64,000 nt of DNA, taken from the NCBI GenBank assembly GCA_000509225.1, contig BAOK01000001.1, positions 2,340,914-2,404,913 on the forward strand, read 5' to 3'. The DNA is from Parvibaculaceae bacterium Mf 1.05b.01. Its GTDB lineage: Bacteria; Pseudomonadota; Alphaproteobacteria; Parvibaculales; Parvibaculaceae. Positions 34,551-43,185 of this stretch are shown one piece after another (position 1 is the first letter of the stretch; the number at the start of each line of letters is the position of its first letter). The notes beneath the pieces are model-generated. The model made no database searches, had not been told where the DNA came from, and worked only from the letters and a program-made list of their open reading frames with translations. A program made the translations under genes and the position numbers.

Positions 34551-35201
34551 TTAGTCTTTGAGAGCGAGCCCTGGCACACCGCTCAAGATCAGATTGGCTG
34601 CGAACTCTGCTGCTTCTTGAGGGTCAGGGTTTTCACGAAGCATCATCTTCTCACCAATTTCCTGCGCCAGACCGATTGCCGCTGCGGTGAGATATTCCCC
34701 ATCCACATTGCGCAGTTTGCCAGCGGCGATGTCTTCTTCGATGTAAGTCCTGATCTCTTCAAAGCCTGCAATGACTTCCGGTGTGTCCATGCGCACCCGA
34801 AGGGCGCCTGTATTCCGACGCATGACCCGATGGGCGCTTTGATCTGCTACCAGGAACTCAAAATATGCGCGCAACGCATTGTGGATATATTCTTCAAAAG
34901 TCCGCGAGCGAATACGCTCGGCTCTCAGGCGCGGACGGATGCGCATCATGCTGTCATCCATCAACGCTTCGAACACTTCCTCTTTGCTTTTGAAGTAGTT
35001 GTAGAACGTGCCAGAGGCCAGGCCTGTCTGCCGGATGATGTCCCGCACTGTCGTCGCGCCATAGCCAAGTTCTGAGAAAACTTCCGTCGCCGCCGCCAGA
35101 ATAGCTTCGCGATTATTTGCTTTTGTCCGCTCCCGCTTGCCCAACGGTTTCATCGTCGTATCTGGAGCGGGTTTCACGGTTTTTTCGATCGTATCCGACA
35201 T
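34551..35201 (-). CDS. TetR family transcriptional regulator
   Basis: 216 residues from ATG 35201 (GGGA upstream); the open frame reaches 35255 without support. The N-terminal helix-turn-helix is clear: EAILAAATEVFSELGYGATTV, then GLASGTFYNYFKSKEEVFEAL (both read in parts). The C-terminal ligand domain has the TetR_C layout found in regulators of fatty-acid use. It probably represses the downstream hydrolase and acyl-CoA ligase genes or the upstream monooxygenase, pending an acyl ligand. Confidence 0.9.
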   Translation of the reverse strand: MSDTIEKTVKPAPDTTMKPLGKRERTKANNREAILAAATEVFSELGYGATTVRDIIRQTGLASGTFYNYFKSKEEVFEALMDDSMMRIRPRLRAERIRSRTFEEYIHNALRAYFEFLVADQSAHRVMRRNTGALRVRMDTPEVIAGFEEIRTYIEEDIAAGKLRNVDGEYLTAAAIGLAQEIGEKMMLRENPDPQEAAEFAANLILSGVPGLALKD

Positions 35202-35301
35202 ATATTCCCGGCGTGCCTTATCGTCTCTGCCTACCCTGATCGGTAGACGCCCCATAGTCTAACAGGATCGCCATAAGGGTGAAACGAAGGAAAACGGACT
35301 C

Positions 35302-36693
35302 TTAGGCAGCTTCTTTGCTTGCGGCCTTGGCCAGAATCGGTAGTGGGTTGCCTGTGGCTTTTGCCCGTTTTTCCCCCTTTTTCCATTCTTTCTTGAGATC
35401 ATTCACGTAACGATTGAAATCAACTTGCATCTTGTGACGCGGCGACTCGTAGAAATGGCCTATGTACATCTTCTCGTCGGAGGTGATTGCCGCCTCCATT
35501 TCCGCCTCACGAGGCAGAGCATATTCGCCAACAAGATAGGCAGCGAGCCACTTTGCCTGTTGCTCAGCAAAGTTAATGAGCGTGGGGAGTGGTTGGGCCA
35601 GCCCCATAAAAAGGAGGTTCGGCAGGTCGGGGCGGATTGCTCTCTTGAATAGAGGCAAATGATTGTCTTTGGCCGACAGGAAATCCGGATCAAAGAAAGG
35701 GAATTCAACATTGTAGCCGGTGGCATAGACGATGATGTCCACATCTTCAGCGGTACCATCGGTGAAACGCACTTGGTTGCCCTCAAACCGCTCGATGTTG
35801 GGCTTCATCTTGATGTCGCCGCAGCCCACCCGGGTCAGGAACTCGCCAGAGACTGACGGATGTCCTTCAAGAGGTGCATGATCCGGCTTGGGCAGGCCGT
35901 AGTCTTCCATGTTGCCTACTGCGCGTTTGATCGCCATGGCAGCAAGCTTGCGTTGCGCCCACAGGGGGATCCATGTAGGGAGCGACGCCTTATCAGCGAC
36001 CTGGCCACCGATATATTTCGGCATCACATAGACACCACGACGTGCCGCAACCCACAGATTTTTCGCGATGGGTTTTTGGCTAAGCTCGGACGCGATATCC
36101 ATCGCACTATTGCCCATGCCGACAACGACAATATTTTTGCCACGAAAGTCATGCGGCTCGAATGGGGAAAGATAGGAATGGGCGTGCATCTGGATGCCCT
36201 CAAAGTCCCCTTCGAAAGCAGGCGTCGGCCAGCGTGGTGACCAGTGATGGCCGTTGCACACGAAGAGAACATCGTAATAGTCCACATCCTGAGATGGCCC
36301 GCCCGCGCCTGACCGGTCCAGCGTCACTTTCCAGGTGCCATCGTCCATTCGGTCTACATGGGTGACGGCGGTGTTGAAGGTCACTTTCTCGCGCAGTCCG
36401 AAATGATCCAGATAGGAATTGAAGTAATCCAGCACCTGCGAATGGTGCGGAAAGTCGGGATAATCATCAGGAATAGGAAAGTCCTCGAACTGCATACGGT
36501 ATTTGGATGTATCGATATGCAATGACGAGTAGCAGGCGGACATGCCGTTCTTGTTCCCATAGGCCCAGTTGCCGCCGACCGTGTCGGAAAGCTCGAAAAT
36601 GTCGAAGGGAATGCCTCTGTCCTGGAGCGCCTTTGCTGTTGAAAAGCCGCTACATCCCGCACCGATGATGCAAGCTTTGGGAAGTTTGCTCAT
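35302..36693 (-). CDS. Flavin-containing monooxygenase (FMO/BVMO-like)
   Basis: 463 residues. FAD motif IIGAGCSGFSTAKALQ at the start, NADPH motif VVVGMGNSAMDIASEL in the middle, an HSYLSPFEPHDF segment close to the FMO fingerprint, and a late ATGYNVEFPFF. It probably inserts oxygen into a heteroatom or a ketone using NADPH and O2. Substrate not readable; the surrounding lipid genes favour a hydrophobic compound. Divergent from the PaaI thioesterase pair. Confidence 0.9.
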   Translation of the reverse strand: MSKLPKACIIGAGCSGFSTAKALQDRGIPFDIFELSDTVGGNWAYGNKNGMSACYSSLHIDTSKYRMQFEDFPIPDDYPDFPHHSQVLDYFNSYLDHFGLREKVTFNTAVTHVDRMDDGTWKVTLDRSGAGGPSQDVDYYDVLFVCNGHHWSPRWPTPAFEGDFEGIQMHAHSYLSPFEPHDFRGKNIVVVGMGNSAMDIASELSQKPIAKNLWVAARRGVYVMPKYIGGQVADKASLPTWIPLWAQRKLAAMAIKRAVGNMEDYGLPKPDHAPLEGHPSVSGEFLTRVGCGDIKMKPNIERFEGNQVRFTDGTAEDVDIIVYATGYNVEFPFFDPDFLSAKDNHLPLFKRAIRPDLPNLLFMGLAQPLPTLINFAEQQAKWLAAYLVGEYALPREAEMEAAITSDEKMYIGHFYESPRHKMQVDFNRYVNDLKKEWKKGEKRAKATGNPLPILAKAASKEAA

Positions 36694-36838
36694 GTCATGT
36701 CCACCTTTTGACTATCAATGGGGCGGATTATAGAGATGAGTAGACCGTGGTCTAGTTTTGTCAGTTCCCCGCTTCCTTGACGCAGGGGCGCTTAAGCGCC
36801 TAGCTATCGCATGTGGGGAGCTACACGACGGAAAACCG

Positions 36839-37333
36839 ATGGACGACAAAACAATCAAAGAAAACCTCGGTCTCATGCGGGATGTTCTGATCTCCCATGT
36901 GCCCTTTGCCAAGGCTATCGGCATGGAGATTCTGGACGCGAAAGAAGGCGAAGCCTGGATGCGTGTGCCATATGACGACAAGCTGATCGGCAACCCGGAC
37001 ACGGGCGTGATCCATGGCGGCGTGATTACCTCCGCGCTCGACAATATCTCGGGTGTTGCGGTGCAGCTCTCTCTGCCTGAACGGATGGCCATTGCGACGC
37101 TTGATTTGCGCATCGATTACATGAAACCGGCAACTCCGAAGCTGGATCTCACGACCCACGCCCATTGTTACAAGGTCACCCGCAACATCGCGTTTGTGCG
37201 TGGCACGGCCTATCACGATGACATTAGCGATCCAATCGCCACGTCCGTCGGCGCCTTCATGCTTGCAGCCAATCGGTCCATGTCCCCAGGCGATGCGGCC
37301 GAGGCTGGCCTCATTAAGAAAGCGGAGGGCTGA
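36839..37333 (+). CDS. PaaI-like hot-dog thioesterase, first of a pair
   Basis: 164 residues from ATG 36839; a TTG at 36758 is a less likely start. The hot-dog signature is DTGVIHGGVITSALDNISG, with the HGG helix and catalytic Asp. Typical single-domain PaaI/4HBT size once the leader is removed. It hydrolyses acyl- or aryl-CoA esters. The next gene begins three bases after its stop and encodes a second hot-dog protein; the two may form hetero-oligomers. Confidence 0.85.
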   Translation: MDDKTIKENLGLMRDVLISHVPFAKAIGMEILDAKEGEAWMRVPYDDKLIGNPDTGVIHGGVITSALDNISGVAVQLSLPERMAIATLDLRIDYMKPATPKLDLTTHAHCYKVTRNIAFVRGTAYHDDISDPIATSVGAFMLAANRSMSPGDAAEAGLIKKAEG

Positions 37334-37336
37334 TCC

Positions 37337-37783
37337 ATGGAACTTCTGAAGCAGGCGCGCGAAGCGGGAACAAAAGTCGATCTGAATGCGCTTATCGACG
37401 CTATCCCTTACGCCAAGTTCATTGGCATGGAGGTTGATCAGAAAGGCACAGAGATCACCACCGTGCTGAGGTTCGACCACAAGATTATCGGCAACCCGGT
37501 CCTGCCGGCCCTTCATGGAGGTGTCATCGGATCCTTCCTTGAAACCACCGCCATCCTACAACTTGCATATGAGACGGGCGGCGAGGTGCTGCCGAAACCA
37601 ATTGATCTCACGATTGACTATCTCCGCTCCGGGAAGCCACAAGACACATTTGCGCGGGCGCGCATTACCAAGCATGGACGGCGTGTCGCCAATGTGCATG
37701 TTGAGGCCTGGCAGGATGAGCATACGAAGGCGATCGCCGCTGCGCACGGGCATTTCCTGCTGAAACCGCCAGAAGAGACCTAG
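37337..37783 (+). CDS. PaaI-like hot-dog thioesterase, second of a pair
   Basis: 148 residues. NPVLPALHGGVIGSFLETTA has the HGG motif with Glu in the place of the first protein's Asp. IDLTIDYLRSGKPQDTFARA is the standard strand after the helix. It is translationally close to the preceding thioesterase and five bases ahead of the MATE gene, so the three are probably one operon. Confidence 0.87.
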   Translation: MELLKQAREAGTKVDLNALIDAIPYAKFIGMEVDQKGTEITTVLRFDHKIIGNPVLPALHGGVIGSFLETTAILQLAYETGGEVLPKPIDLTIDYLRSGKPQDTFARARITKHGRRVANVHVEAWQDEHTKAIAAAHGHFLLKPPEET

Positions 37784-37788
37784 ATCCC

Positions 37789-39120
37789 TTGGCGCCTACC
37801 GATACGGATCAACCCATCACGCATAAGAGGGTGCTGACGCTTGTCACGCCCATTGTTCTGATGGGGCTCTCCACGCCGCTGCTCGGGATTGTGGACACTG
37901 CCGTGATCGGGCAGTTGGGACAGGCATCGCTCATTGGCGCAGTTGCGGTGGGCGCGCTCATTTTTACTTTTCTGTTTTGGGCCTTTGGCTTCCTGCGTAT
38001 GGGCACGACTGGCCTTGCGGCTCAAGCCTATGGTGCGAATGACGCAGGTGAAATTCGGGCGACGCTCGGCCGCGCGCTTCTGATCGCCGCGGTTGCCGGT
38101 GTTGGCCTTCTGCTCTTACAGCTGCCGCTCAACTGGGTTGCCTTTCACCTCGTGCAAGGAAGCGACGCTGTTGAACAGGAAGCCCAGACCTATTTTTCCA
38201 TCCGCATGTGGAGCGCGCCCTTCACGCTCGCAAATTATGCGGTGCTGGGCTGGCTGGTGGGCATGCAGCAAACACGGCTCGCCATGGTGCTGCAGATTTT
38301 TCTGAATGGGGTCAATGCAAGCCTTGATGCGCTGTTTGTTCTCTACTTCGGCTGGGGTGTCGCAGGCATCGCGGCGGGGACAGTGATTGCGGAGATCGCC
38401 ACCGCCTTTGTAGGGCTCGGCATCGCCCTTACATTGCTGGGGAAATATGGAGGTCACTGGTCCTGGCATGCCATCAGCGCCTGGGAGAAAATCTCTGCGA
38501 CACTTTCAGTCAATCGCGACATCATGATCCGCACGCTGGTGCTCCTGCTTGCCTTCAGCTTCTTCACGATGGAGGGGGCACGTCAGGGTGACACGGTTCT
38601 CGCGGTGAATGCGGTGCTGATGCAGTTTGTGTCCTTCAGCGCGTTTTTTCTGGACGGCTTCGCCTTTGGGGCTGAGGCGCTTGTTGGTTCTGCCATTGGC
38701 GCCCAAAACCGTAACCGGTTTTCAGAGGCCGTAAAGCTCACGAGCCTATGGGCAATCATTCTCTCGATGCTGCTCACTTCAGGGTTTCTACTGCTCGGCG
38801 GATTCTGGATTGATTTCCTGACGACCAGCCCAGAGGTCAGAGAGGCGGCGCGACACTATCTGCCCTGGGCCGCCTTTATGCCGATCATTTCTGTCGCCTG
38901 CTTTCAGCTTGATGGCATCTTCATTGGCGCCACCCGCGCACGGGAAATGCGCAATGCCTCCTTCGTCTCAACAGGGGCTTTCTTTTTTTTCTGGTATCTT
39001 CTCCTGCCCTTTGGCAATCACGGGCTTTGGGCGGCGCTCGCACTCTTTAATGTCACACGCGCTTTCGCTCTCGGTCGCTACTATCCGAGACTGACCGCGG
39101 CGCTCGCTGCAAAGGCCTAG
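37789..39120 (+). CDS. MATE family efflux transporter (DinF-like)
   Basis: 443 residues, twelve hydrophobic helices in two related halves. LTLVTPIVLMGLSTPLLGIVDTAVIGQLG (read in parts) and GTTGLAAQAYGANDAGEIRATLG are the MATE start and signature. The only upstream start is TTG 37789; the next ATG lies inside the first helix. Exports cationic or organic compounds against Na+ or H+. Its last four bases overlap the converging arsC-like gene. Confidence 0.9.
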   Translation: MAPTDTDQPITHKRVLTLVTPIVLMGLSTPLLGIVDTAVIGQLGQASLIGAVAVGALIFTFLFWAFGFLRMGTTGLAAQAYGANDAGEIRATLGRALLIAAVAGVGLLLLQLPLNWVAFHLVQGSDAVEQEAQTYFSIRMWSAPFTLANYAVLGWLVGMQQTRLAMVLQIFLNGVNASLDALFVLYFGWGVAGIAAGTVIAEIATAFVGLGIALTLLGKYGGHWSWHAISAWEKISATLSVNRDIMIRTLVLLLAFSFFTMEGARQGDTVLAVNAVLMQFVSFSAFFLDGFAFGAEALVGSAIGAQNRNRFSEAVKLTSLWAIILSMLLTSGFLLLGGFWIDFLTTSPEVREAARHYLPWAAFMPIISVACFQLDGIFIGATRAREMRNASFVSTGAFFFFWYLLLPFGNHGLWAALALFNVTRAFALGRYYPRLTAALAAKA

Positions 39121-39464
39121 AGGATATCGAGCACCTGCTCCGGCGGGCGTCCAAGCGCTGCCTTGTCGCCCGACAAAACAATGGGGCGTTCGATGAGAAT
39201 CGGATGGGCCACCATGGCTGCAATCAATTCATCATCTGTTTTTGAGGTGTCACCAAGGCCCAGCTCTTTGTAAGCGTCTTCCCCTTTGCGAAGAATATCC
39301 CGCGGGCTTTTTCCAAGCATGCCAAGAACGCGTTTCAGGGTCGCTGCGTCCGGGCCTTCTTTCAGATATTCAATGATCTGCGGCACCACTCCTTTTTCCT
39401 CGATCAAGGCGAGGGTCGCCCGAGATTTGGAACAACGGGGATTGTGATAGATGGTGACGCTCAT
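39117..39464 (-). CDS. arsC: ArsC-like arsenate reductase (glutaredoxin type)
   Basis: 115 residues. TIYHNPRCSKSRATLALIEE holds the catalytic Cys, and HPILIERPIVL the conserved Arg. This is the glutaredoxin-dependent ArsC/YffB group. No arsR, arsB or acr3 gene lies nearby, so a role in arsenic resistance is not certain; the related YffB/Spx-like proteins have other roles. Confidence 0.87.
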   Translation of the reverse strand: MSVTIYHNPRCSKSRATLALIEEKGVVPQIIEYLKEGPDAATLKRVLGMLGKSPRDILRKGEDAYKELGLGDTSKTDDELIAAMVAHPILIERPIVLSGDKAALGRPPEQVLDIL

Positions 39465-39488
39465 TGGTTTTCTCTCCTGTCTTCGAAT

Positions 39489-40532
39489 CTAGATTCCGAC
39501 ATCGACGCCAATAGCGTCTTCAAGACGTTTATACCCATCCCGCTTCAGATCAGACGCGAGATCTCGTTTGATTTTGGTTACAAGCTCTGCGCCCTGAAAG
39601 GTGAGCGCTGTGTAAAGCTGCACCAGGGACGCACCGGCCCTGATCTTCTTATAGGCATCTGTGCCCGACGAGACACCGCCAACGCCGATCAAGGGTATCG
39701 TGCCTTTGGTGAGGCGCCGCATGTCTGCCAACACATCCGTCGCCATATCCATCAAAGGCGCGCCTGAGAGCCCACCGGCCTCGGCTGCATGGCGTCCGGA
39801 CACGAGACCGTCGCGCGCGATGGTCGTGTTGGAGACAATGAGACCATCTACCCCGCTCTCCAACACCACGGCGGCGATATCTTCGCGCTCTTCATAGACA
39901 AGGTCCGGCGCGATTTTAAGGAGCACCGGTGTCTGCCCTTTGCGGGCTTCCAGCACACGTCCGAGCAAATCTTCCAGTTCCGCCCGGCTTTGCAAGCCAC
40001 GCAAACCCGGTGTGTTGGGCGATGACACATTGACGGTGAAATAGCTCGCAAGCGCTTCAAAGCGTTTGATGCCCGTCACATAGTCGGCTGCTTTATCTTC
40101 CGTGTCTTTGTTCGCCCCCAGATTGACGCCGACAATGCCACCGCGACCCGCGCGTTTTTTGAGCCGCGTTTCCATTGCTTCATGGCCTTCATTGTTAAAG
40201 CCGAGACGGTTGATGACCGCACGGTCCTGCTGAAGACGGAAAATACGGGGCTTGGGGTTCCCCGACTGAGGACGCGGCGTTGTCGTGCCAACTTCTGCAA
40301 AGCCAAAGCCCAGCTTTAACATTGCGTCAGGCACTTCGCCGTTTTTGTCAAAGCCTGCGGCAATACCCAATGGGTTGGGGAAGTGCATGCCCAACAGATC
40401 AATGCCGAGCGCTTCCGGATCTTTCTTGCCGCACGGCCCCAGGCCCGTCTTCAACGCCAACAGGGTTGCCTGATGCGCCTGTTCCGGGTCCATCAGCCGC
40501 AGGAAGGGTAGAGCAAGTGCAGAGAGGCTCAT
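39489..40532 (-). CDS. pyrD: Dihydroorotate dehydrogenase (quinone), class 2
   Basis: 347 residues, the class 2 size with an N-terminal membrane-binding helix pair. FMN and substrate motifs: NRLGFNNEGHEA, VNVSSPNTPGLRGLQ (active-site Ser), SNTTIARDG and GVGGVSSGTDAYKKI. Fourth step of pyrimidine synthesis, with electrons passed to ubiquinone. Its ATG overlaps the stop of the DUF952 gene (ATGA), a common alphaproteobacterial pairing. Confidence 0.95.
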   Translation of the reverse strand: MSLSALALPFLRLMDPEQAHQATLLALKTGLGPCGKKDPEALGIDLLGMHFPNPLGIAAGFDKNGEVPDAMLKLGFGFAEVGTTTPRPQSGNPKPRIFRLQQDRAVINRLGFNNEGHEAMETRLKKRAGRGGIVGVNLGANKDTEDKAADYVTGIKRFEALASYFTVNVSSPNTPGLRGLQSRAELEDLLGRVLEARKGQTPVLLKIAPDLVYEEREDIAAVVLESGVDGLIVSNTTIARDGLVSGRHAAEAGGLSGAPLMDMATDVLADMRRLTKGTIPLIGVGGVSSGTDAYKKIRAGASLVQLYTALTFQGAELVTKIKRDLASDLKRDGYKRLEDAIGVDVGI

Positions 40533-40897
40533 GAGCTCTCTCCTGCAGCGGCAACATGAGCTGGAAACTGATGCTTGCTGTTCGCCCCGACAGGAAGGTC
40601 ATCCACCCGGGTGACGTGGTTCATCTCCAGCGGCGCATAAAGATGCGGAAAAAGATCGCCGCCGCGCGAGGCCTCCCACTTAAGTGCCTCTCCCAATGCC
40701 TCAGTTGACACACTCACAAGCAGAAGCCCCTCCTGCCCGGTGAAATGGAGGGCGGCTGTCTCCGGCGCCTGGGCAGCGGTCGAGAAGTGAATATATCCGT
40801 CTGTAAGGTCGATCAATGCGCCCTTGAAGACCCCCGCAGTCTCAGCTGCCGCCCACTCATCCTTGCTTATGATTTTGTAGATCTCGCTGGCGCCCAC
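40529..40897 (-). CDS. DUF952 domain protein
   Basis: 122 residues from GTG 40897 (AAGG upstream). IYKIISKDEWAAAETAGVFKG and DGYIHFSTAAQ are the DUF952 hallmarks. Function unknown; it is often found directly before pyrD, as here, and resembles a small ADP-ribosyl-type fold. Its upstream region is interrupted by the mobile element starting about 128 bases away. Confidence 0.9.
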   Translation of the reverse strand: MGASEIYKIISKDEWAAAETAGVFKGALIDLTDGYIHFSTAAQAPETAALHFTGQEGLLLVSVSTEALGEALKWEASRGGDLFPHLYAPLEMNHVTRVDDLPVGANSKHQFPAHVAAAGESS

Positions 40898-41011
40898 CTG
40901 TGGCCTTCTTTCGCGTCAAATGTCTGCCGAATCCGGCGGTTTTCGCCCCTTGGCGCGGCACTTTAGTCCCGCACCACAACGCCCACAAGGCGCAGAACGC
41001 CTCACTGGAAA

Positions 41012-41024
41012 TAGGCTTGTTTTC
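41012..41024 (+). repeat. Left copy of 13-bp direct repeat (candidate target-site duplication)
   Basis: TAGGCTTGTTTTC, repeated exactly at 43354-43366. The two copies flank the transposase and passenger genes. A 13-bp identity at these spots is not expected by chance, although the IS1595 family usually makes 8-bp duplications. Confidence 0.65.
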
Positions 41025-41027
41025 AGA

Positions 41028-41046
41028 ATTATATACTTGACGTACC
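41028..41046 (+). repeat. Left terminal inverted repeat
   Basis: ATTATATACTTGACGTACC; its inward TTGACG (41037-41042), followed 17 bases later by CATATG, may also be the transposase promoter. Three bases separate it from the left direct repeat. Confidence 0.65.
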
Positions 41047-41087
41047 AACCCTCCGTACCCATATGAGTTGGGCAAGGAGATAAGCCA

Positions 41088-42056
41088 ATGTTCGACCTCA
41101 CAAACGAAATCTATCAAGACAAAAACAAGGCCCGCGAACACCTAGAGGCTATCCATTGGCCCGATGGTCCTGTCTGCCCTCACTGCGGCAATTGCGACCA
41201 AGCCCGCATTACAAAGCTCTCAGGCAAATCAACCCGTCCCGGCGTCCACAAGTGCAAAGAGTGCCGCAAGCCCTTCACTGTGACCGTGGGCACCGTCTTT
41301 GAGCGCTCTAAAGTGCCCCTCAACAAGTGGGTGCTGGCAACTCACCTTATGGCCGCATCCAAAAAAGGCATATCTGCCCACCAGCTACACCGCATGTTGG
41401 GCGTCACCTATAAAACCGCTTGGTTCATGTCTCACCGCATCCGCGAAGCCATGAAAGAGAATACCGATACATCCGGCCCCCTAGGTGGCGAAGGTAAGAC
41501 CGTAGAAGCCGACGAAACCTATATCGGCAAGCGTGACCGCCCTTATGTCTCTCCCCAGCGTAAAGGCCGTCCCTACCTCAAGAACCGCAAAGGCGGCATC
41601 CAGAAGCGTACCGTTGTTGCTCTGGTAGAACGCGGCGGCAAAGTCCGCTCTTTCCACATTGACCAAGCGAACAAAGAAACTGTGCGTGACATTCTTGTCC
41701 GCAATGCAGACCGTAAATCAAACCTCTATACCGACGAGTCCCGCCTCTACACAGTGACAGGCAAGGAATACAACTCCCACGAAACAGTCAATCATTCCGC
41801 CAAGGAATACGCTCGCGGCAAGGTTCACACCAACACCATCGAGAACGTCTTCTCTGTCTTCAAACGCGGTATGCGTGGCATCTATCAGCATTGTGGCGAG
41901 GCTCACCTGCACCGCTATCTCGCTGAATTTGACTTCCGCTATAACCACCGTTCAGCCCTGAAAATCTCAGATAACGAACGCGCCAACGCCCTTTTGGCAG
42001 GTGCCCGCGGTAAGCGCCTGACCTATCGGCGGACTGGTGAAGCCACGCTCGCTTAA
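41088..42056 (+). CDS. IS1595-family transposase (ISXO2-like DDE)
   Basis: 322 residues after AAGGAG. An N-terminal zinc finger (CPHC at 30-33, CKEC near 60) precedes a helix-turn-helix (HQLHRMLGVTYKTAWFMSHR) and the DDE catalytic core: VEADETYIGKR, NLYTDESRLY and TNTIENVFSVFKRGMRG. The frame is intact and all catalytic regions are present, so the element may be active. Family assigned from these blocks. Confidence 0.92.
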   Translation: MFDLTNEIYQDKNKAREHLEAIHWPDGPVCPHCGNCDQARITKLSGKSTRPGVHKCKECRKPFTVTVGTVFERSKVPLNKWVLATHLMAASKKGISAHQLHRMLGVTYKTAWFMSHRIREAMKENTDTSGPLGGEGKTVEADETYIGKRDRPYVSPQRKGRPYLKNRKGGIQKRTVVALVERGGKVRSFHIDQANKETVRDILVRNADRKSNLYTDESRLYTVTGKEYNSHETVNHSAKEYARGKVHTNTIENVFSVFKRGMRGIYQHCGEAHLHRYLAEFDFRYNHRSALKISDNERANALLAGARGKRLTYRRTGEATLA

Positions 42057-42162
42057 GCAAAAAGCGAGGGCTTTCCAGCGATGGGCTAAGCGTCAGAAAT
42101 AGACGCCTGTGATTCTCTATCTCATCCGGTATAGTGAAACCAGAGATTCAGATGGAGAAGTC

Positions 42163-42378
42163 ATGGCAGAAGACCGAATAACCGTCACTTGCGCCAAGTG
42201 CAAGAGCACAAAGTTTTCATTTCCCAACGATCCACCCAAGGACGATGACATCATCACTTGCTCCGAGTGTGGAAATGTCGTCGGGAGATACGCTGATATC
42301 AGAGCAGCGGCTATGGACGCAGCTAAGGCCGAGGTCGGCAAGATCGTTTCCGATGTTTTTGGCAAGCTCAAGAAGTAG
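42163..42378 (+). CDS. Small zinc-ribbon protein (transposon passenger)
   Basis: 71 residues from ATG 42163 with GGAGAAG upstream. Two CxxC pairs (CAKCKS and CSECGN) separated by a polar loop form a zinc ribbon; a helical C-terminal tail follows. It resembles small zinc-binding proteins seen on phages and transposons. Function unknown; DNA or RNA binding is possible. Located 106 bases after the transposase, same strand. Confidence 0.75.
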   Translation: MAEDRITVTCAKCKSTKFSFPNDPPKDDDIITCSECGNVVGRYADIRAAAMDAAKAEVGKIVSDVFGKLKK

Positions 42379-42429
42379 GTCGGGAGGAAATGACTCAAAT
42401 GCAATCACAATCTTTCGATTCATAACAGC

Positions 42430-42453
42430 AAAAAACCCGCCTATTTGGTGGGC
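42430..42453 (-). terminator. Terminator at the end of the 48-residue gene
   Basis: On the minus strand CCCACC-AAATA-GGCGGG is followed by TTTTTTG. The stem has one A-C mismatch and contains the stop codon. On the plus strand the same stem is fully paired with one G-U, so it may act for the zinc-ribbon gene too. Confidence 0.6.
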
Positions 42454-42587
42454 TTCTCCTTTTTCGGTTTCTGTTCTGGCTTCTTGCCTTCTTTCTCCCC
42501 CTCTTTCGGTGGAGGCGGAGTCTTCAACATGCGGCGGAGTATCTCGTCACCTTCCTCCGTTTCTTTATTATCTTTAGGATTTGGCAT
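42441..42587 (-). CDS. 48-residue basic/acidic small protein with RRMLKTPPPP motif
   Basis: ATG 42587 to TAG 42441-42443. A TGGAGG site stands seven bases before the start. The chain begins MPNPKDNKETEEGDEILRRM, continues LKTPPPPKEG and ends in a Lys-rich tail. The RRMLKTPP element recalls a widespread class of tiny uncharacterised bacterial proteins. A hairpin and T6 run (42430-42453) terminate it at the stop codon. Its start codon overlaps the plus-strand gene's start codon by two bases. Too short for routine gene finding. Confidence 0.7.
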   Translation of the reverse strand: MPNPKDNKETEEGDEILRRMLKTPPPPKEGEKEGKKPEQKPKKEKPTK

Positions 42588-43185
42588 GTCTAAACCTCCA
42601 GATATTGAGCTCCCCCCTCTGACGGGGCCAAGCCGGGAAGAGTGTGATTACACGCTCGGCGTATATATGAGGGTATGGGGCGCTGTAGAAACAGCGGTAT
42701 CTCAGCTTATTCAAAAATTCCTGGATACAGACCCAATCTCCGCTCAAATAGTCATTCGGACCGTAGGGTCGATGCACGCCCAAAGAGAAATGGCTTCTGA
42801 GTTAGGACTTCATCGACTCGCTAAAGCTTCAGACCGACAAACCCTAAAGAAGCTAATGAGAAGACTAAAGTCAGCCAATACAAAACGAAATAGAATTGTT
42901 CATGGTGCATGGCAGCTAGTCATTGTCATGGGGGAGAAAACAAGGGCAACTCCACTTCGCGCCAAATCTCAAGAGTGGATTCGATCTTACACTCCATCCG
43001 AAGACGCTGTCTTTCAGGAGCTCATGCAAGGAAAGAACAAAAAACTGAATGCCGCATATAAATTTCCACCGGATTCAATTATCTCTCATGCAAAATCTTC
43101 GCAGTCTCTAGCTGAAGACATCATAAGTTTCGCTAACGCGGCACAATTACGGCCCCCGAGAATCCCGCAGCACGTAGAATGGTGA
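42586..43185 (+). CDS. Unknown passenger protein with HEPN-like R-x4-H motif
   Basis: 199 residues from ATG 42586 (TAGGAT upstream). Mostly helical. RNRIVHG at residues 101-107 gives R-x4-H, the active-site pattern of HEPN ribonucleases, following a basic helix (LKKLMRRLKSANTK). No other domain is recognised. Codon use is more AT-rich than in flanking genes, indicating transfer. It starts back-to-back with the 48-residue gene and its end overlaps the 65-residue gene by 53 bases. Confidence 0.7.
   Translation: MSKPPDIELPPLTGPSREECDYTLGVYMRVWGAVETAVSQLIQKFLDTDPISAQIVIRTVGSMHAQREMASELGLHRLAKASDRQTLKKLMRRLKSANTKRNRIVHGAWQLVIVMGEKTRATPLRAKSQEWIRSYTPSEDAVFQELMQGKNKKLNAAYKFPPDSIISHAKSSQSLAEDIISFANAAQLRPPRIPQHVEW

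Noticed and set aside
33879-35075. 398-codon plus-strand open frame
   Set aside because: Antisense to the HSL esterase and TetR genes; no domain content and a composition typical of a shadow frame.
39117-39464. Arsenic-resistance operon
   Set aside because: Only the ArsC-like gene is present; neighbours are a MATE pump and pyrD, so no operon can be claimed.
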